From Syngnathus acus (Eukaryota > Chordata > Actinopteri > Syngnathiformes > Syngnathidae): DNA of 64,000 nucleotides. The DNA is taken from assembly GCF_901709675.1 (NCBI RefSeq), contig NC_051088.1:8460193-8524192 (forward strand), given 5' to 3'. Shown one piece after another: positions 60,359 through 64,000 of this stretch. The notes under the pieces are model-generated. The model ran no database searches. It was not told where the DNA came from and saw only the letters and a list, made by a program, of their open reading frames with translations. The first letter of the stretch is position 1. Each line of letters starts with the position of its first letter. Both the position numbers and the translations under genes were made by a program.

Positions 60359-60712
60359 GTGGCGGCTCGGTGGGGCGCTGGGTAGCACGTCCGCCTCACA
60401 GTTAGGAGGGTGCGGGTTCGATTCCACCTCCGGCCCTCCCTGTGTGGAGTTTGCATGTTCTCCCCGGGCCCGCGTGGGTTTTCTCCGGGCACTCTGGTTT
60501 CCTCCCACGTCCCAAAAACATGTTTGATAGGCCGATTGAAGACTCCAAATTGTCCCTAGGTGTGAGTGCGGGTGCAGATGGTTGTTTGTCTCTGTGTGCC
60601 CTGCGATTGGCTGGCAACCGGTTCAGGGTGTCCCCCGATGACGGCTGGGATAGGCTCCAGCGACCCCCGTGGGGACAAAGCGGTTCGGAAGATGGATGGA
60701 TGGATGGATTTT
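60359..60712 (+). mobile_element. tRNA-derived SINE-like retroposon with (GGAT)n tail
   Basis: The head GGCGGCTCGGTGGGGCGCTG, then GGGTAGCACGTCCG, ends with a perfect B-box GGTTCGATTCC at 60415-60425. The body holds GCATGTTCTCCCCGGGC, TTTCTCCGGGCACTCTGG, AAATTGTCCCTAGGTGTGAG and GCCCTGCGATTGGCTGGC. The end is GGATAGGCTCCAGCGACCCC, then GATGGATGGATGG. It is full-length and CpG-rich, hence fairly young. Truncated relatives lie at 7668-7836 and 8793-8818. It is not a functional tRNA, since only the A/B-box region is tRNA-like. Confidence 0.85.
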
Positions 60713-63700
60713 TTTTAATGTCTAAGTTTAATCGAGCAAGACATTGGCATTTGTTGAGCCTCTGTGTTTTATAATGATCAATTTACATACGAAAATTAAA
60801 GCATTTTGGACATGGGTACAAAAATAGACAACCAGGTGTCTTTAAGAGTGTGTCGGTGGAATATAGTTACTACATGCTCAACTCAAATCCATAAATTGCA
60901 AGCTATAGCTCAGGTTTTTGATGTATACTTAAAGAAAAATAAAATAACAATCATAAACAAATACCTTCAACATTGCTTTTAGTCAACAAGCTTCAATGCC
61001 AAGTCTCGGTTGACTCATCTTGTGATCAAAATATTGCATGCGTGTGACGAGCAGTACAACTCCTGCCATGCCTTCACAATGGGGGCTTGGCTACTGGAGT
61101 AACAACATTGCAAAAAATATCCAATGTGTGTTGTATACACAAGTCCTCTGTGATTGCATTCACTAGAGAACAAACAAACCCGTCATGCAGAGATGCACAC
61201 GCATCCACATCACACGCAGCTCTTCTGAGACACAATTACACGGAAATAAACGAATTAAATAGTCCCCAATGTAAATATGAATGCGATGCATGCTCCATTA
61301 GTGCCGTCATGGAGTCTCAGTTGATTTTTGAACCCTGCCAGTTGTGCTTGTTTGTTTGTTTGTTTGTTCGTTTGTTTGTGGTAGTGACGAAAGTCAGCCC
61401 TATGTGGTTACCAAGGTCCAGACCTCTAATTTTTCATGGACAGACTTGTATTTGCAGTATGTAGGTGATTGGACACATTGATGTTTACATTATGTGTGTA
61501 TCTAAATCAGGGGTTTTCAACAGTTTTTTCCAAGGGACCAAGAAGCAACTCGGAGACCACTGCTTTGGTGGAATATGATATTATTTAGCACTGAAGGAGG
61601 CTAGACCTATACAGGCTATTTATTTGCACCGACCAACGGCTGACAATCCCTGATATATATGATTGAAAATTTATACCATAGCTGGTATTAAATGGTGTTA
61701 TAGAGGAGAAAAACGACCAAATGAGGACAAACACGACTCAGTCTTTATCCTCCTAATCTGACCCTCCAACAAGACGCACACACAGATACTGATCATGTGA
61801 TGAAAAACTTTCGATCAGGAGAGTTTCCAGACCTTATGTGACGAATCTTGTTATCCCACATGCTCGCAATGTCCAATTGTACGGTCATGAAAACAAAAAA
61901 CCTTGATGAGGCATTGCGTCAAACCTGGTTCTGGTCTTTTTGCATACGCCCATACATTCTTGCCTATAGACATGTACGGTGAATGAGTGTTCAGACATGT
62001 ACTGCAAGTGAATGAACAAGACATGCATGCAACAGTCCTGTGATTTGCTCATTCTGGTCCACAGGAACCACATTTTGTACAAAAGTAACGCTTCTGCTCA
62101 TCACTTTGTGTTGATAGCTCCAACACTCAAAGCAAGCAGGAGAATTACACTCTGGATCAATATGGTGTTTGACTACTAGTCTCTCCTGGGCAATAATGCT
62201 GGATGTAAAGTGCATTGTCAAATTGATCGTTAATGTTGAGTGCTGTAACGTGGCAGGAGTGGAAAGAAAAAATTATACCCGCAGAGATAATGTGAGAGAA
62301 AGTAAAGAAAGAGTAGCTCAAGGAATTTCTAAGCATAAGAGCGTATGAAAGACTGAGAGGATGGTTCATGGCTAGCGAGGCGTTCAAATGAGAATCAAAT
62401 TTAAAAATCGATGAGCCAATCAGAGTGACGGACTGGATGTGCCATTAAATTAACAGCCAGATGTTTTAAAAAAAAATGGTAAAAAAATAAAATAAAATTC
62501 ATCAGCAGTCTTTATACACACATATTTGCCCTTAAAGAACAATCTTTCCAGTAATTTAGAGAAAGCCTATTGACCATAAATTACCCCAGTTGTAGCTTGT
62601 CAGTCTGATTCTCAACTGAAACAGTATGTGTTATCGGGAGAAGCCTGTAGAGAATTAGAAAGTTACCAACCATGAAAACAAACTGACAGCCTTCAACAAT
62701 GTATGCTTAATTCTGGGTACAATTATTCCACGCTGAGTTTTTATTTCTCTTTAGGCTTTGTTACTTGCTTGCTCAAAGTAAAACTCCAGCAGCTTAACAT
62801 TCTGAGATCGAATGAGCACAAACATTACAACTATCTGATGTACTGTAGGAGTTTTTGTACATTAGTAGTGCAGGTTTTATTTACCCATGCCTGCATGATC
62901 GTGCATGCGGCATTGTAAAAGCAAAAAAAACAAACCCTCATACACACACTGATTCCAAAGAGCCTTACCTTTTTGCTTTCAGCATCACAAAGTGCACTTA
63001 GTGGCCTCTGTCATTTTCTAGCCCTGTCCTCGGCTCTGCAAGGGTTTTATTATGATGAGCAATAGTCCTTCTCGCTCTCATGCCCATTCTACAGTCGGTG
63101 GTCTTTCATCTTCAATATGCTTCCCCACCTCCTACCTTATCGCCATCCTTGCTTTTTCAGCTGCGGCACTGAGGACAAGAAAGAAACATTGATGTGTGCG
63201 TACAAATTGCATACAGGTGTTGCCTTATAATATAAAATACTGTATTCAAAGCCACAAAAGGTACACATTTCACAATACGCTCAAAAAACGCTTCTTGGAT
63301 GTTTTTCAAGGGTGAACAATTGAGATGTGTGTGCGCCTTTCACCAAAAATGTCTTACAGTATACAACAGGAGCAGAGGCCACCCTGTAACTGCATTACCT
63401 CATTGATAATTCTTCCAATCATAATGACCTGTTGGGTATAACTGCAAAATGTGAGGTTGTATGTAAACAAATGCTCATATAACATTTCTGCAGGATTTTT
63501 TTTCTTGTTATAGTGTTGAAGCAGAAAAAAAAAAATGTTTTTCCCCACCAGCAATCACTTGCATACGTTATAAAAAAAAAGAAAAACAGATTTAGCGAGT
63601 TAGCTCAAAATCTTGGAGGAACTCAAACATCCCTTTCCCCCTGCTCCAGTTGCCTTGAGTGTGATTCTCAGAAAAGAATCGTTTTTTAATTGTTTATGTA

Positions 63701-64000
63701 ATCACTGACATGGTTGAGGAGGCATGAAAATGTCAATATTTAAAGGTGGTAAACAACAACAGTAAATGTCTGACACATTAATTGTTTAATTGCTTTCAAC
63801 CACACATTAACATAAGCAATTCCTTCGAAGGATAATGCGAGCATTGCAGAAAATTGGCCTGGAGGGCTTTGGGGAATTACAAAAGCAGATTGCGTGATGT
63901 GCTGGAAGACTAAGCTAGTGGAACCGACATTTGAAGCTTTTTCCCCTACCTAATTATGATCCGTCTGTGTACTTTTTAGTGTCTTTCCTTCAGAAGTGTT
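60713..64000. other. Non-coding stretch to the window end
   Basis: No exon or RNA gene was recognised. A TTTG repeat is at 61347-61380. Sequence near 61508-61560 (CAGGGGTTTTCAACAG and AGGGACCA) vaguely resembles a hAT left end, without a matching right end. Overlapping frames at 61885-62387 lack domains. Confidence 0.5.
61347..61380. repeat. (TTTG)n microsatellite
   Basis: About eight TTTG units with one C substitution. Confidence 0.9.

Noticed and set aside
60359-60430. Possible functional tRNA gene because of a perfect B-box
   Set aside because: No acceptor-stem pairing or anticodon arm could be folded, and the sequence continues as a SINE body with a repeat tail.
61500-61570. Possible hAT left end (CAGGGGTTTTCAACAG)
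   Set aside because: No matching right end or 8-bp duplication was found nearby.
1-64000. CRISPR array, operon, phage or bacterial defence system
   Set aside because: The window is vertebrate nuclear DNA; repeats are microsatellites and transposons, with no regularly spaced direct repeats and unique spacers.

Overview
The window is eukaryotic and looks like a teleost fish chromosome. It has split vertebrate genes with GT-AG introns, long gene-poor stretches, and fish-type repeats: L2/CR1-like LINE 3' ends, hAT and Tc1-like DNA transposons, tRNA-derived SINEs, and GT, GA, AT and GGAT microsatellites. Nothing bacterial, viral or plasmid-like was seen, and no CRISPR array or rRNA gene. The species cannot be fixed from sequence alone.

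Two protein-coding genes can be built exon by exon, and they converge tail to tail. tmem201 (Samp1/NET5, inner nuclear membrane) is on the plus strand at 25684-34519, with 11 coding exons whose phases all match and which give 666 residues. chst13 (or a close C4ST paralog), a Golgi chondroitin 4-O-sulfotransferase, is on the minus strand at 52214-40639, with 4 coding exons giving about 338 residues. About 6 kb separates the two stop codons. They are single-gene units, not an operon, and nothing suggests that their products work together.

Layout. 1-3.3 kb: a LINE 3' end split by a hAT transposon, which is itself split by a small hAT-like element; both insertions keep perfect 8-bp target duplications. 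3.3-25 kb: no gene recognised, a few repeats and microsatellites, and much apparently unique sequence that could be regulatory. 25.6-36.3 kb: tmem201 and its 3' UTR. 36.3-40.6 kb: intergenic, with one copy of a foldback element whose sister copy lies in tmem201 intron 6. 40.6-52.7 kb: chst13; its 9.7-kb first intron holds a second copy of the 1-3 kb LINE and a decayed Tc1 transposon. 52.8-64 kb: a second LINE family, an AT-rich palindromic repeat, two tRNA-derived SINEs and unique sequence.

I found no convincing new biological system. The best observations are the nested transposon stack, the foldback element pair, several perfect hairpins, and the unusual splice sites of chst13.
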